The notes beneath the pieces are model-generated. The model saw only the letters and a program-made list of their open reading frames with translations. It did not search any database and was not told where the DNA came from. Source: Rhizobium sp. BK399 (GTDB taxonomy: Bacteria; Pseudomonadota; Alphaproteobacteria; Rhizobiales; Rhizobiaceae). From it: a stretch of 64,000 bases of DNA. The stretch is taken from contig NZ_JACIAH010000016.1 of the NCBI RefSeq assembly GCF_014194695.1, forward strand, positions 62,001 through 126,000, written 5' to 3'. Below are positions 44,681 to 53,653 of this stretch, piece by piece; the first letter of the stretch is position 1; each line of letters opens with the position of its first letter. The position numbers were made by a program, and so were the translations under genes.

Positions 44681-44983
44681 TTACTGACCCAACCATCGAT
44701 ACTCAGCGATCGACGCCTTGCCGGACTTCTTGTCGTACAGGCAGATCACATTGACGAGTTTCTTCGTCTTCGGGTTCTTCTCTCTAAGCAGGACAGCGAC
44801 CTTTGCGGTGGCATCATCGAAAACGACTGGGGCAGTCGCCTCTGGAGACACCATACGTGATTGCCCGATGCAGGTGCCATTGGCCTTTGCATAGAGCGCG
44901 TTCCACGCCGCGTCGCTTGATGCATGCGCCAGTGGCGCAATGGCAAGCAGTGCAGTCGCTGTGGCAATGGCGATCTTCAGCAT
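44681..44983 (-). CDS. Small secreted protein of unknown function
   Basis: 100 residues with a signal peptide (ALLAIAPLAHA). The mature protein of about 80 residues has two Cys (GTCIGQ and VICLYDK) that could form a disulfide, and ends SIAEYRWLGQ. I do not recognise a family. About 295 bases on its 3' side hold only the hairpin at 44395 and short open frames. Confidence 0.65.
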   Translation of the reverse strand: MLKIAIATATALLAIAPLAHASSDAAWNALYAKANGTCIGQSRMVSPEATAPVVFDDATAKVAVLLREKNPKTKKLVNVICLYDKKSGKASIAEYRWLGQ

Positions 44984-45117
44984 CTAAAATTCCTCATGTC
45001 ATTTCGTATAGGGCCGGACGTCGGCTGGCCGTTGTTCGCCACAAAGGATGGCAGCATAAGGGCCGCACCGCCCAATCCGGGTCAAAGCAGCTTAAGCCGA
45101 TACGCCATGACGACTGC

Positions 45118-45564
45118 TTACACGCGCGTTTTAACGTCCAGCTTCTTCATCGCGGTCTTCAGGTATGCTGTGACCGTGTGGCTGCTCAAGCTCAGGATAA
45201 TTGCAATCTCGTCACTACTCTTCCCTGCCGCCGACCAACGCAGACATTCGAGCTCTCTACGGGATAACAGTTTGGCTTCACCACTCCCGCGCGTGAGCTT
45301 GTCCAAAGCCGTCATCAGCCCGAAGACCAGATCGGCAAGCCCAGCTTGCGAGCAATCCGATCCGGAAACCATGAAAAGGTACTGGTGGCCCCAAGCGTCG
45401 TGTAGTGAGATGCCCACGTTGCAGGCGAACCCATCGTCGTAGAAGACACCTGCTATCCTGACGGCGATGCTCTGCTTCTCCGCCCTGGCGAAGAGCAGTT
45501 CCTCCAATGCGACCGGAAGCACACTTTCCTTAAGCCTTGCGACGACCTTGCTCTGGCTGAACAT
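45118..45564 (-). CDS. Short LuxR-type regulator
   Basis: 148 residues. The C-terminal 50 residues are a LuxR helix-turn-helix (LSRRELECLRWSAAGKSSDE, then HTVTAYLKTAMKKL). The N-terminal part resembles only the second half of an autoinducer-binding domain (GISLHDAWGHQYLFMVSG), making the protein about 80 residues shorter than typical. It ends at VKTRV, where homologues continue about 15 residues. It may be a truncated regulator or a small functional one; a hairpin at 45674 limits any extension upstream. Confidence 0.72.
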   Translation of the reverse strand: MFSQSKVVARLKESVLPVALEELLFARAEKQSIAVRIAGVFYDDGFACNVGISLHDAWGHQYLFMVSGSDCSQAGLADLVFGLMTALDKLTRGSGEAKLLSRRELECLRWSAAGKSSDEIAIILSLSSHTVTAYLKTAMKKLDVKTRV

Positions 45565-45673
45565 GTCCGTCGATCTGTACCGTTGAAGACGACCGTCCGT
45601 TGTTGCGGTCTGACCCGACTCCTACATCGTAGCTGCGGCGGACGTGGGCGACCACCCCCGCCCGAGTCCGGCA

Positions 45674-45702
45674 AAGGCCCCCGTCAAACTATCGGGGGCC
45701 TT
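45674..45702. terminator. Hairpin upstream of the LuxR gene
   Basis: A 10-base perfect stem (AAGGCCCCCG with CGGGGGCCTT) and 9-base loop. T runs are weak in both directions. It separates the LuxR gene from the mechanosensitive-channel locus. Confidence 0.5.
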
Positions 45703-46039
45703 CCCGCATTCAGGCTTTCTGACATCAGGAATCCACCTTTCACGCCAGACACCTACATCCGACGCAATCGAAAGCCCCTGGGGTGGATACGAGCTATATC
45801 TGGCTCGGCATCGAATGGCGGGCCGTCAAGCCAGCTACCCGTCCGCTCGCGATTTTCCCGAGCGCATGACCGTCAATAGGCGAGAGCGCTTACATCGCTC
45901 CTTACGCCGTTACCGCCCCCTCAAGAGGCCGAGCGTGCTCTGGCCGAATGCCTTTGCATGTCCCAACCAGTCACGCGCCTTCTTGACGAGGGATGCTCCT
46001 GCACTGTCAATAGCGCGGACATCAACAGGCCACGTGAAG
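45703..46039. other. Region upstream of the split channel gene
   Basis: About 340 bases without a recognisable gene. A minus-strand frame near 45910-46030 (SLVKKARDWLGHAKAFG) has some coding appearance but matches nothing I know and has no start. Confidence 0.3.
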
Positions 46040-46048
46040 ATGACGTCC

Positions 46049-47540
46049 ATGGACAACGTTCTGCAGCTTGCGCTCGATCCGATCACCCAGTTCGCGGCGC
46101 TTGTCCTCGTCCTGGTGTTCGCGAGAGCCCTCGTCCGCGGGAAGCCGACACAGCGGTTCCTCGTTCACATTGCATTCTTCGTCATCCTCACCATCTTGCT
46201 CGTGGGCAACGATGTGGCTCCCTGGACTGCGGGTCGTCGATGAAGATCTCACGCACAAGACGTTCATCGGTATCGCCAAGGCAGCATGGTGGGTTGGCGG
46301 TGCGATGGTTCTGGCCAGCTCAGTGCGCGTCTACCTCATCTTCGAGCGAAAGCCCCGAGAAGGACGCCTGATCCAGGACTTGCTGGTCGCTTTTATCTAT
46401 CTCGGTGCGGCTCTCTCCATCATAGCCTTCGTGTTTGACCTTCCGGTGCGAACCCTGATCGCTACCTCCGGGGTCTTCGCCATCGTGCTGGGTCTCGCAC
46501 TACAGAGCACCCTGAACGACGTTTTTTCCGGGATCGCACTGAACCTTGGACGTCCGTACACCGTTGGCGACTGGATCGAGGTCGAAGGAGGCGTCCGCGG
46601 TCAGGTGGTCGAAACGAACTGGCGTTCGACGCATCTCCTGAACGACACGAACGACCTGGTGATCGTTCCCAACAGCACACTCGCCAAGGCCACGCTGACG
46701 AATCTCACAGGTACTGACTCCGTCCATGGATCCAAGGTGGTCATCAGGGCACTTCCGACACGAACGCCAGCGGCCATCGAGGAGACGATGAAAACGGTGC
46801 TCCTCAGCGCGAACTCGATTCTGAAGTTCCCTCCGCCGTCCGTGTCAGTCACAGGTCTCGACGGTTCCGCGGTCGAGGTCGAGTTGTCCTTCAAGGTCGC
46901 CAGCCTCGGCCAAACCGGAATTGCCAAGAACGAGATCTTCGACCTGGTTTATCGGCATGCAAAGGCGGCAGGCATCCAGCTCTCGACGGCGGCGAACGTT
47001 CTAATGGAAGCAACGTCGTCAGACTCTTCCAAACATCCCGGCACGCCTTGGCGGCTCCTGACATCGATCCCGCTGTTCTCGGCTCTCACGGAAGACGAGA
47101 TGGAGACGGTCGCAAATAGCATGACGCGTTGCACGTTCAAGAAGGGGGCGGTGATCGCACCGCAGAATGCCTCAATGACGTCTCTGATGATTGTGCGCAG
47201 CGGAGTCGTGTCGGTCGAGCTGGACGATGACGATGGCGGGCGCGAGGAGCTGACCCGACTGGCCCCCGGAGATCTATTCGGCGAACGTGGGGTTCTGATG
47301 GGGGCGCCGGAGCCCGCCACGATGCGCGCCCTCACCTTCGTCGTCGTCTATGAGATCTCGAAGGACCATCTCGCGAGCGTGATGCACGAGCGTCCTGCGC
47401 TCGTGGAGGAACTGAGCCAGCTCTTGGCGAAGCGCGTGGAGACCGAGGAGCACCTCAAGGCAGATGGCAGCGCTGGCGCGGAGGCACATCCGATTTCACT
47501 GGCGGCCAAGATACGGCACCTGTTCAGGCTTCCTCATTAA
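46049..47540 (+). pseudogene. MscS-type channel with cyclic-nucleotide-binding domain, frameshifted
   Basis: From ATG 46049 one frame gives the first membrane helices (LALDPITQFAALVLVLVFAR, then AFFVILTILLVGNDVAPWT) and stops at TGA 46241-46243. The protein continues in another frame from about 46230 (RVVDEDLTHKTFIGI) through the MscS pore and beta domain (LIATSGVFAIVLGLALQSTL, NDVFSGIALNLGRPY) to a C-terminal cyclic-nucleotide-binding domain (about 330-450, FGERGVLMG). A single extra base near 46225-46240 would explain the break. Sequencing error, or re-start in the second frame, remain possible. Confidence 0.75.
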
Positions 47541-47541
47541 G

Positions 47542-47910
47542 CTACTCGGCCGCTCGAACGGGCGACCTGGGCAAGAGCCTTCCCTGTGCCAGCAGTGCTA
47601 TCGTCCCTACGGCAATCGCCGCCACCAGCACATTGGCAAAGAAGAACAGATACGGCGCGAGCTGGGCGCCGATACTGTCACCGCCACGGGACACCATCCT
47701 CATGGCGGCGGAAGCCAACGCGATCGTGCCTAGCATTGCCGCCCAGTAAGAAGGCGCAAACGGCTGCTTCCTTATCTACGGCGTTGCCCGGATCAACAGT
47801 GCGACCTGAAGCAGGGAGTAGCCCAGCAACCCGTTGGCGAAGAGATCCGGGGGACCGGACGTTAGGCTGAGATACGCGGCACAAGCCTTTTTGTTGGGCT
47901 TCGCGAACAT
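47542..47910 (-). pseudogene. C-terminal fragment of TehA/SLAC1-type transporter with amber stop
   Basis: Minus-strand reading: AAYLSLTSGPPDLFANGLLG then YSLLQVALLIRATP, a TAG at 47776-47778, and in the same frame IRKQPFAPSYWAAMLG and LAPYLFFFANVLVAAIAVGT. This is the last third of a TehA/SLAC1 family anion or C4-dicarboxylate transporter. Homologues usually have Trp at the stop (PWI), so TGG to TAG is likely. The N-terminal two thirds are missing. Confidence 0.7.
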
Positions 47911-48144
47911 TTGAATCCTACTACCTTTTCGCACAGTGCCGACTTCGCGGACTGCACGCGACCGCGAAAATCGACAGGTTAATGCTTTGTGAATATCTTC
48001 TGCAGGCCACTGCTCGCGGCGGAACGACGTCTTCAACTTGCTTCGACCGGTAGATGATCTGAGGATCCTTGTACTGGTGCTCGTCCTGGCTTCCGGCTCT
48101 CTAGTCGGCACCCTCCAGGTCGTTGTCAGCCTCGACCGGCATTT

Positions 48145-48894
48145 TCAGCGTGCGACAGTCAGTTCGTCAAAGACTCCCATTTTTTTCAGCGAGCTCACCA
48201 GACCGGTGAGTGCAATTACCCCGACGAAAAGGCCTACGAGCACTACCGCGTAAGAAAGTTCCTGATCGGTTATGGAATCGGCCGCTACCCTGTAAAACTC
48301 GGTGGCCAACAGCGCGATCAGCGTCGACGACATGGTCGAGTAGTCCTTGGCGATAACTCGTCTCATATTGAATGCCATTCCCTCGGTGGACGCCGAGAAC
48401 GCACTCAGCTTCAGTCCCCATCTGGGGACATCCCGACAATAAGCACTGTAGGCCTCCCCGAACTTGTTAGCGAGGAACTCCTCTTCGGCGTAGACGATGC
48501 ACTGATAGATAAACCCGAACAGCAAACTTCCGACAACAACGACCACCGGATTGCCGTGGAACAGGAAGAGGCCCGCGTAAATAAGCATGTTTCCCACATA
48601 CAACGGGTTGCGGCAAACGCCGAACATGCCTTCCGTGACCAGATCGTTGGCATACACGCGCTTATTCAGGCCGCCGCGCTTGATGTAGGCATAGCCGATA
48701 ACGGTTGCGCGCAGCACCAAACCCGCTAGGACGATGAGCAGTGCAATGATGTCCTTCGTTTGCTCGAGTGCCGCGCTACCCAGAACGGTGGTCGTCGGCG
48801 GGGCGGCAATAAACAATGCGACGATGATAAGAGGAAACGCCTGGTTTCGGTACTTAAAAAAGAAAGTCCCGAAGGCGAGCATGAGAATCTTCAT
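48145..48894 (-). CDS. Integral-membrane methyltransferase-like protein (ICMT/PEMT type)
   Basis: About 249 residues with several membrane helices. The SAM-binding signature of isoprenylcysteine carboxyl/phospholipid methyltransferases is present: GMFGVCRNPLYVGNMLIY and EEEFLANKFGEAYSAYCRDV (ending VPRW). A C-terminal extension of about 90 residues adds two more helices. It starts 11 bases after the stop of the CmoA-like gene, so the two form an operon. Its partner suggests that carboxy-SAM rather than SAM may be the donor; this is inference. Confidence 0.8.
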   Translation of the reverse strand: MKILMLAFGTFFFKYRNQAFPLIIVALFIAAPPTTTVLGSAALEQTKDIIALLIVLAGLVLRATVIGYAYIKRGGLNKRVYANDLVTEGMFGVCRNPLYVGNMLIYAGLFLFHGNPVVVVVGSLLFGFIYQCIVYAEEEFLANKFGEAYSAYCRDVPRWGLKLSAFSASTEGMAFNMRRVIAKDYSTMSSTLIALLATEFYRVAADSITDQELSYAVVLVGLFVGVIALTGLVSSLKKMGVFDELTVAR

Positions 48895-48905
48895 GGTCTT
48901 TTGTC

Positions 48906-49667
48906 TCACTTCACCGCGACGATGCCGCAGAAATTGTACCAACGGAAGAATACTTCCGTGCTCTTGAAGCCCACCTCCTTGAGCAACTGGATGTTCTCCT
49001 CAAGGCGGTACGGGATGAGGACGTTTTCCAACGCCTCCCGCTTCTTCGATATTTCGATCGAGGAGTATCCGTTACGCCGTTTGAAATCGTAGTAGTGGTC
49101 GATGAACAGCCTGTTGAAGGTCGTGTCCTCGCTAGTCAACTTCTCGATCAGCAGCAGGCATCCGTGTTCGTTGAGACCGTCGTAGATCGTCTTCATGACC
49201 CGTTCGCGGAAAAGCGGACGTACGAATTGCAGGGTAAGCAGCATCGTCACGACACTGGCGTTCTCCACAGAGAAGCCTCTGTGGAGGTCGCCAGTGACAA
49301 GCTCGATCGATCGGTTTGTTCCCGATTCCTCGATCTTCTCAGCCGCCTTCTTGAGCATGTCCGGAGCGTTGTCGATACCGACAAAATCAACGTGGCTGTC
49401 GACGAGGTGGTCGAGTGCCAAGAGAGTCGTGGCCGTTGAGCAGCCAATGTCGTAGAGGTTCGACTGGGGCTGGGCAAAATCCCCTGCCAGCTCGCAAACC
49501 ATCCGCTGCATCTCCCCATAGAACGGAACCGAGCGGCTGACCATGTCATCGAAGACGTTCGCGACGGTGGAATTGAATGAGAAGTCCGCAACAGCATTGC
49601 GTTCGTCGGCAAAGACCTCGTCACGCGAATTCGTATGCAGCACAAGACGGCTAGACTGGTCGGTCAT
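48906..49667 (-). CDS. CmoA-like carboxy-S-adenosyl-L-methionine synthase
   Basis: 253 residues, closely similar to E. coli CmoA, which makes carboxy-SAM from SAM and prephenate. Shared features: FDDMVSRSVPFYGEM, the SAM loop YDIGCSTATT, ENASVVTMLLTLQFVRP and the cx-SAM/prephenate region FKRRNGYSSIEISKKREALE with its Arg. In gammaproteobacteria cmoA is followed by cmoB, which carboxymethylates tRNA wobble uridine; here no cmoB follows and the next gene is a membrane methyltransferase. Most alphaproteobacteria lack cmoAB as far as I know. The name cmoA is withheld because the role probably differs. Confidence 0.82.
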   Translation of the reverse strand: MTDQSSRLVLHTNSRDEVFADERNAVADFSFNSTVANVFDDMVSRSVPFYGEMQRMVCELAGDFAQPQSNLYDIGCSTATTLLALDHLVDSHVDFVGIDNAPDMLKKAAEKIEESGTNRSIELVTGDLHRGFSVENASVVTMLLTLQFVRPLFRERVMKTIYDGLNEHGCLLLIEKLTSEDTTFNRLFIDHYYDFKRRNGYSSIEISKKREALENVLIPYRLEENIQLLKEVGFKSTEVFFRWYNFCGIVAVK

Positions 49668-50089
49668 ATCCGCTCCAAATGTATAGCAATGTCAGATGGG
49701 CGTGCTTTTCCCCAAACACACCCGGCGCACCGCGATTTGGTCACAATACTCTGACGGCTACCTGAAAGCGGTTGCCCCTTACAAAAGCGGAGGAAGGAGG
49801 CGCCTGAAGGCAAGCCTGCAGGCGAAGGACCAGAGGGAACACGCACACCAACCGAAAGCTACATCGGTGGCAGTGCTGACTATTAAGCTAGGCTGTCCCG
49901 CCGTCGATATTGACAACAAGGGAGGGCGATGTGGCGGTGCCGGCAAGCGGTCAACGACAGTAGATCGAGCCGTCTGCGCTATCCGGCCGGGGCCGACGCG
50001 GTAGCGCTTGCGTCCCGGGCTGAGCCGACCTCACCTGTTGGCAGCGCAGCGAAGGCTAACATTGCTTAGTGACAGCTGTGGGCCGACAG
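49668..50089. other. Intergenic region, possible gene scraps
   Basis: About 420 bases between the cupin gene's stop and the CmoA-like start. Near 49900 the minus strand reads SPSLVVNIDGGTA and a stop, which recalls the end of a short-chain dehydrogenase but is too short to call. Otherwise nothing is recognised. Confidence 0.3.
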
Positions 50090-50491
50090 TTACTCCACCG
50101 GCGTGAGAACCGGTGCGCCCTTGTTCTTGAGAAGCAAGACGATGAACTTTGCAGGCTTGGTCGTGCTTGCATTGCGGCCGACCACGTGAATGTCGGATGG
50201 GCCTTCGTACCAGGTCTCTCCCGGCGACAAGGTCACTTGCTTTTCTCCCCTCACCTGCATCACGACTGAACCCTCCAGAACGTAGATGAACGCATGTGCG
50301 TCGTGTTTGTGAATCGGATCGGAGCCTCCCGGCGGATACTCGACTGATATCATCAGCGCCTCCTTTCCGGGGTAGTCAGGAAGGTCCTTTTTCACAAGCG
50401 ATGTGACCGTTGCCGCATCGGCGGCGACCGCCAAAGTGCCAAGAGAACAGACCATGCTTGACACGCAGAGCGATAACAAGACTGACTTCAT
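50090..50491 (-). CDS. Exported cupin-domain protein
   Basis: 133 residues with a signal peptide (cleavage near AVAADA). One cupin domain with metal-site residues in DPIHKHDAHAFIYVLEG (two His, one His/Glu) and PGETWYEGPSDIHVVG (Glu, His). Exported single-domain cupins in this style are common in oxidative-stress or aromatic catabolism neighbourhoods, but the ligand is unknown. It is 106 bases downstream of a carboxymuconolactone-decarboxylase-like gene on the same strand. Confidence 0.85.
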   Translation of the reverse strand: MKSVLLSLCVSSMVCSLGTLAVAADAATVTSLVKKDLPDYPGKEALMISVEYPPGGSDPIHKHDAHAFIYVLEGSVVMQVRGEKQVTLSPGETWYEGPSDIHVVGRNASTTKPAKFIVLLLKNKGAPVLTPVE

Positions 50492-50597
50492 TGTCGTAAC
50501 CCCTTGTTTGCCGGAGCGCCCCTTGTCCTACAGCGCCCCGTCGTGGCGTCATGGGGTGCTTGTGGACGCATGTACATCCACAAACATCGTCGCCGGC

Positions 50598-51056
50598 TTA
50601 TTTTCCGACCGCCGCCTGTGGCGTCGTGCGGAAACTGATTCCCATGCGGTTATAGGCGTTCATCAGGCCCGTCGCGAGCGTCAGATCGACGAGTTCGCGT
50701 TCGTCGAACACCGCACGCGCGGCTTCGTAGGCGCTGTCGGGAACGCCGGTCTCGGCAACGCGTGTTACGGTTTCGGCCCAGGCAAGGGCCGCCCGCTCAC
50801 GCGCGTCAAAAAGATTCCCGGCTTCCCTCCATGCCTGCACCAGCGCGATCTTCTCGATCGGTTGCTCCTTCTTCAAGAGGTCGCGTGTGTGCATGTCGAG
50901 GCAAAAGGCGCAGTTGTTGATCTGCGATACACGAAGGAAGACAAGATCGACCAGCTCCGTGGGGAGGCTGCTCTGCGTGGTGGCGTAGCCATAGAGTCCG
51001 TTGAGGGCTTTCATCCCGGCCGGGGCGATCTGGTTGTAGTCGAGGCGCTTGCTCAT
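50598..51056 (-). CDS. Carboxymuconolactone decarboxylase family (AhpD-like) protein
   Basis: 152 residues, all-helical. The AhpD-type redox motif CxxC with downstream His is present in NNCAFCLDMHTRDL, and TELVDLVFLRVSQ and DARERAALAWAETVTR match the family. Such proteins reduce peroxides or act in thiol relay. The gene has a GGAAAAGAACA ribosome-site region. Together with the cupin and hydrolase genes it forms a loose same-strand group. Confidence 0.9.
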   Translation of the reverse strand: MSKRLDYNQIAPAGMKALNGLYGYATTQSSLPTELVDLVFLRVSQINNCAFCLDMHTRDLLKKEQPIEKIALVQAWREAGNLFDARERAALAWAETVTRVAETGVPDSAYEAARAVFDERELVDLTLATGLMNAYNRMGISFRTTPQAAVGK

Positions 51057-51335
51057 TGTTCTTTTCCTTAGATTTTCTGTCGTTGAAAGTGTTGGCGTGT
51101 GCCGTCCAGAATTCCAAAAAACCGCGGCGTTTGGTGCAGGTGGTCGGCATAAAATGGCCGCGACAGGGCTGCGCCGGTCAATCCGCTCATGGAATCGACT
51201 CTGTTTCCCGTGCGAGGCAAAGGTCGCCTCGGACCCCGCACGAGAAAGCTTGATGTAAAGGCTCGGCGTAAATCGCTTGACGATCTAGTGCTCAAACGCT
51301 GTCAAAAGCTGTACCTACACGTCGCCCAGCAGCGG

Positions 51336-52271
51336 TCAGTAGTCCCAGTACATGGGCGCCCACCGGAATTTATCGCCGTCTACGGCCACGCGCCCCAGCG
51401 ACGGGAACGGGAGATGGGTAGCCACCAGCAGTTCACCACTCGCCGACAGTTCCCGGAGGAGACCGATCCGAACCCTGGCAGCCTCTTCCGGGTCGTGCTC
51501 GAAGCCGTTGTACCAATCGGGATGATCGAAACCGACCGCGAACACGGCGTCTCCGGCAAACGTCAGCGCGTCGTCTCCAGACGCGATGCGGATTACACAG
51601 TGACCCGGAGTATGGCCCCCCGTGCGACGCGCGACGACGCCCGGAGCAACGTCCTGCTTCTCGTCAAACAGGCGCAGATAGCTGCGATACTCGGCCAGGA
51701 AGCGTTTCGCCGTTGCCGCAAGCGCGGCGGGGAAGCCGTCGGGCATGTTTGTGCGAGTGAAGTCCGGTGCCTCCCAGAACTTGGCCTCGGCGGCGGCGAT
51801 GTGGATCCGCAGGTCGGGACGAAGCTTTTCCTTGATCCCCTCGACGAGAAGCCCGCCGATGTGATCCATGTGCAAGTGGGTGAGCACAAGATCAGTCACC
51901 GTTGTCAGATCGATATCGGCAGCTTCCAGTCGCTTAAGCAGTTGTCCCGCACGCGGCAGGTTCAAATTCGGATCGAGACCCAACCCCGCGTCGAGGAGAA
52001 CGATTTGATCGCCGCTGCGCACCACGACCGCATTCAGAGCCCAGTCGAACGCTTCGGGAGGCAAGAACTGGTCCGCCATCCAGCTCGCGCGACTAGCGGG
52101 ATCCGCATTGTGTCCCAACATTTGGGTGGGAAGCGGCAGCACGCCGTCGCTGACAACCATCACGTCGATGTCGCCGATCTTCAGTGCATAGCGAGACGGA
52201 ACCAGCTCACCTGTAGCGGGCTTACCGGGATGGAAGTTGATTTCTTCGGAAATTTTCTTTTGTACGTTCAT
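51336..52271 (-). CDS. MBL-fold metallo-hydrolase
   Basis: 311 residues, metallo-beta-lactamase fold. The metal sites are THLHMDHIGG, the His in TGGHTPGHC and the Asp in FAGDAVF. The general form resembles lactonase/AttM-like and N-acyl hydrolases, but it lacks clear evidence for quorum-signal activity. ATG 52271 was chosen because AGGAG lies six bases before it. It is transcribed with the CMD/cupin genes on the same strand but 280 bases separate them. Confidence 0.9.
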   Translation of the reverse strand: MNVQKKISEEINFHPGKPATGELVPSRYALKIGDIDVMVVSDGVLPLPTQMLGHNADPASRASWMADQFLPPEAFDWALNAVVVRSGDQIVLLDAGLGLDPNLNLPRAGQLLKRLEAADIDLTTVTDLVLTHLHMDHIGGLLVEGIKEKLRPDLRIHIAAAEAKFWEAPDFTRTNMPDGFPAALAATAKRFLAEYRSYLRLFDEKQDVAPGVVARRTGGHTPGHCVIRIASGDDALTFAGDAVFAVGFDHPDWYNGFEHDPEEAARVRIGLLRELSASGELLVATHLPFPSLGRVAVDGDKFRWAPMYWDY

Positions 52272-52602
52272 TGCGAACTCCTGGTCTATTTGTTTGCTTG
52301 CCACCTCCGTCGCGACGGGGGCACACGGTCACGGACTGGCGCTCAATCCCATTGGATTGCTGCTTGTTTGAGCGCTGCTTGGTGACGGCTTTCGACACTC
52401 TTGCACACGCCTTCGCGCGTCGTAATCCAAACAAAGGTTTGGGCTGCTCGTCGGACAGCGCGGCGCGCGCGGAACGGCGGCTGGAGGTTGTGACCAACAC
52501 CAGTCCTTTTTATCCATTGGGACGAAGTAGCTGACGATATCGAGAGGCGTGAACTATTCGAAGCCGGCGCGCCTTGGGAGGGCGCTGACTTCCGGCGGCA
52601 GA
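52272..52602. other. Intergenic region
   Basis: About 330 bases upstream of the MBL-fold gene. No recognisable gene, repeat or terminator; presumably holds the MBL promoter. Confidence 0.3.
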
Positions 52603-52872
52603 TTAGGCCTTGGCCTTAGCGACGTCCTGAGCCGTCTGATAGCTTTCGATCAGAGCGCCGTAGTTAGGTGCCAACAAGGCATACAACTTGGCGAGATCGG
52701 CGGCCTCGGGACGAGCCCACGTGCGGTGAGACCCGGCCACGACAGTGTTCGTCGACGTGGGGATGATGCCAGCCTGCACCAAACGCGCCAGAGGCGATGC
52801 AGACTTGCGCTCAACATTCGAAGCGCTGGCCTCCGCCGAATAGTGTCGACATCTGTCACACGCGATCTCGAC
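52603..52872 (-). pseudogene. C-terminal remnant of an isochorismatase-like hydrolase
   Basis: The minus strand reads SPLARLVQAGIIPTSTNTVV followed by HRTWARPEAADLAKLY and YGALIESYQTAQDVAKA, matching the end of YcaC-like isochorismatase-family hydrolases. Upstream a VTD segment that normally leads into it is in another frame, so there is a frameshift and the catalytic N-terminal part is missing. Confidence 0.5.
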
Positions 52873-52903
52873 ATGGATGGTCTCGGTGCAAGCCACCCGT
52901 CAA

Positions 52904-53521
52904 TCAGGCTTTCTGCAGGCTCTCGACTTTCCGAACAAGATCGGGCAGCGACCGGCTGTGCATTTTTCTCATGACGTTCATACGGTGAAGCTTCACGGTC
53001 ATCTCTGAAATGCCAAGCTGAAAAGCGACCTGCTTGTTCATCAGTCCGCTAGCGACCGCTTGCATCACTTCCTGTTCCCGTGGCGTCAACGTTCCTGCGA
53101 GTTCCTGCAGCCTTTTGTGATCCGCATCCAATTTGCGTCTCTCGCCGTCTGCTCGAATAGCGCGCTCCACGGCATCTAGCAGGTCCTGATTGACGAACGG
53201 CTTCGTTATGAAGTCCGTTGCCCCCGCCTTCATCGCAGTGACGGTGGCAGGTACGTCGGCCCGACCAGTCAAAAAGATGACGGGCATCTTGCTGCCCATT
53301 GAAATGAGTTGGTTTTGCACGTCGAGACCGGTGCTTCCAGGCATATGCAGGTCGATCACCACGCAACCGGGCGCATTGGTGTTGGCCTGCTCCAGAAATT
53401 CTGTTCCGCTCGAAAAGGCGGACGCACGCTTCTTGGCGAACGTGAAGAGATCCAACAGCGACTCCCGCATTCGTTCATCGTCGTCGACGACGTAGATGAT
53501 GGGTTCGACAGATGAGTTCAC
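52904..53521 (-). CDS. FixJ-family response regulator
   Basis: 205 residues. Receiver domain with acidic pocket VVDDDE, phospho-acceptor Asp57 in CVVIDLHMPG, Thr in IFLTGRAD and Lys in FITKPF; then a LuxR-type helix-turn-helix (LTPREQEVMQAVASGLMNKQ, then MTVKLHRMNVMRKM). This is the FixJ/NodW arrangement. It follows the multi-PAS histidine kinase by 132 bases on the same strand and is very likely its partner. Confidence 0.93.
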   Translation of the reverse strand: MNSSVEPIIYVVDDDERMRESLLDLFTFAKKRASAFSSGTEFLEQANTNAPGCVVIDLHMPGSTGLDVQNQLISMGSKMPVIFLTGRADVPATVTAMKAGATDFITKPFVNQDLLDAVERAIRADGERRKLDADHKRLQELAGTLTPREQEVMQAVASGLMNKQVAFQLGISEMTVKLHRMNVMRKMHSRSLPDLVRKVESLQKA

Positions 53522-53653
53522 GGCGCCTCGCCTATTGTGGCCCTGTCTGACATTAGACGCGCGATCGGCCTAGCCTGGTTGTCATGCGGAGTTACTTCGT
53601 GAGGTGATTTTATCACTGGTTTCTGCCTTGTGATGGTAAACGTTGGTTTGGGT

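Noticed and set aside
49890..49965. Possible C-terminus of a short-chain dehydrogenase on the minus strand (VVNIDGGTA then stop)
   Set aside because: Only about a dozen residues match a common ending and no upstream SDR motif is found.
51189..52385. 398-codon plus-strand open frame
   Set aside because: Antisense shadow of the MBL-fold hydrolase, which has intact metal-binding motifs.
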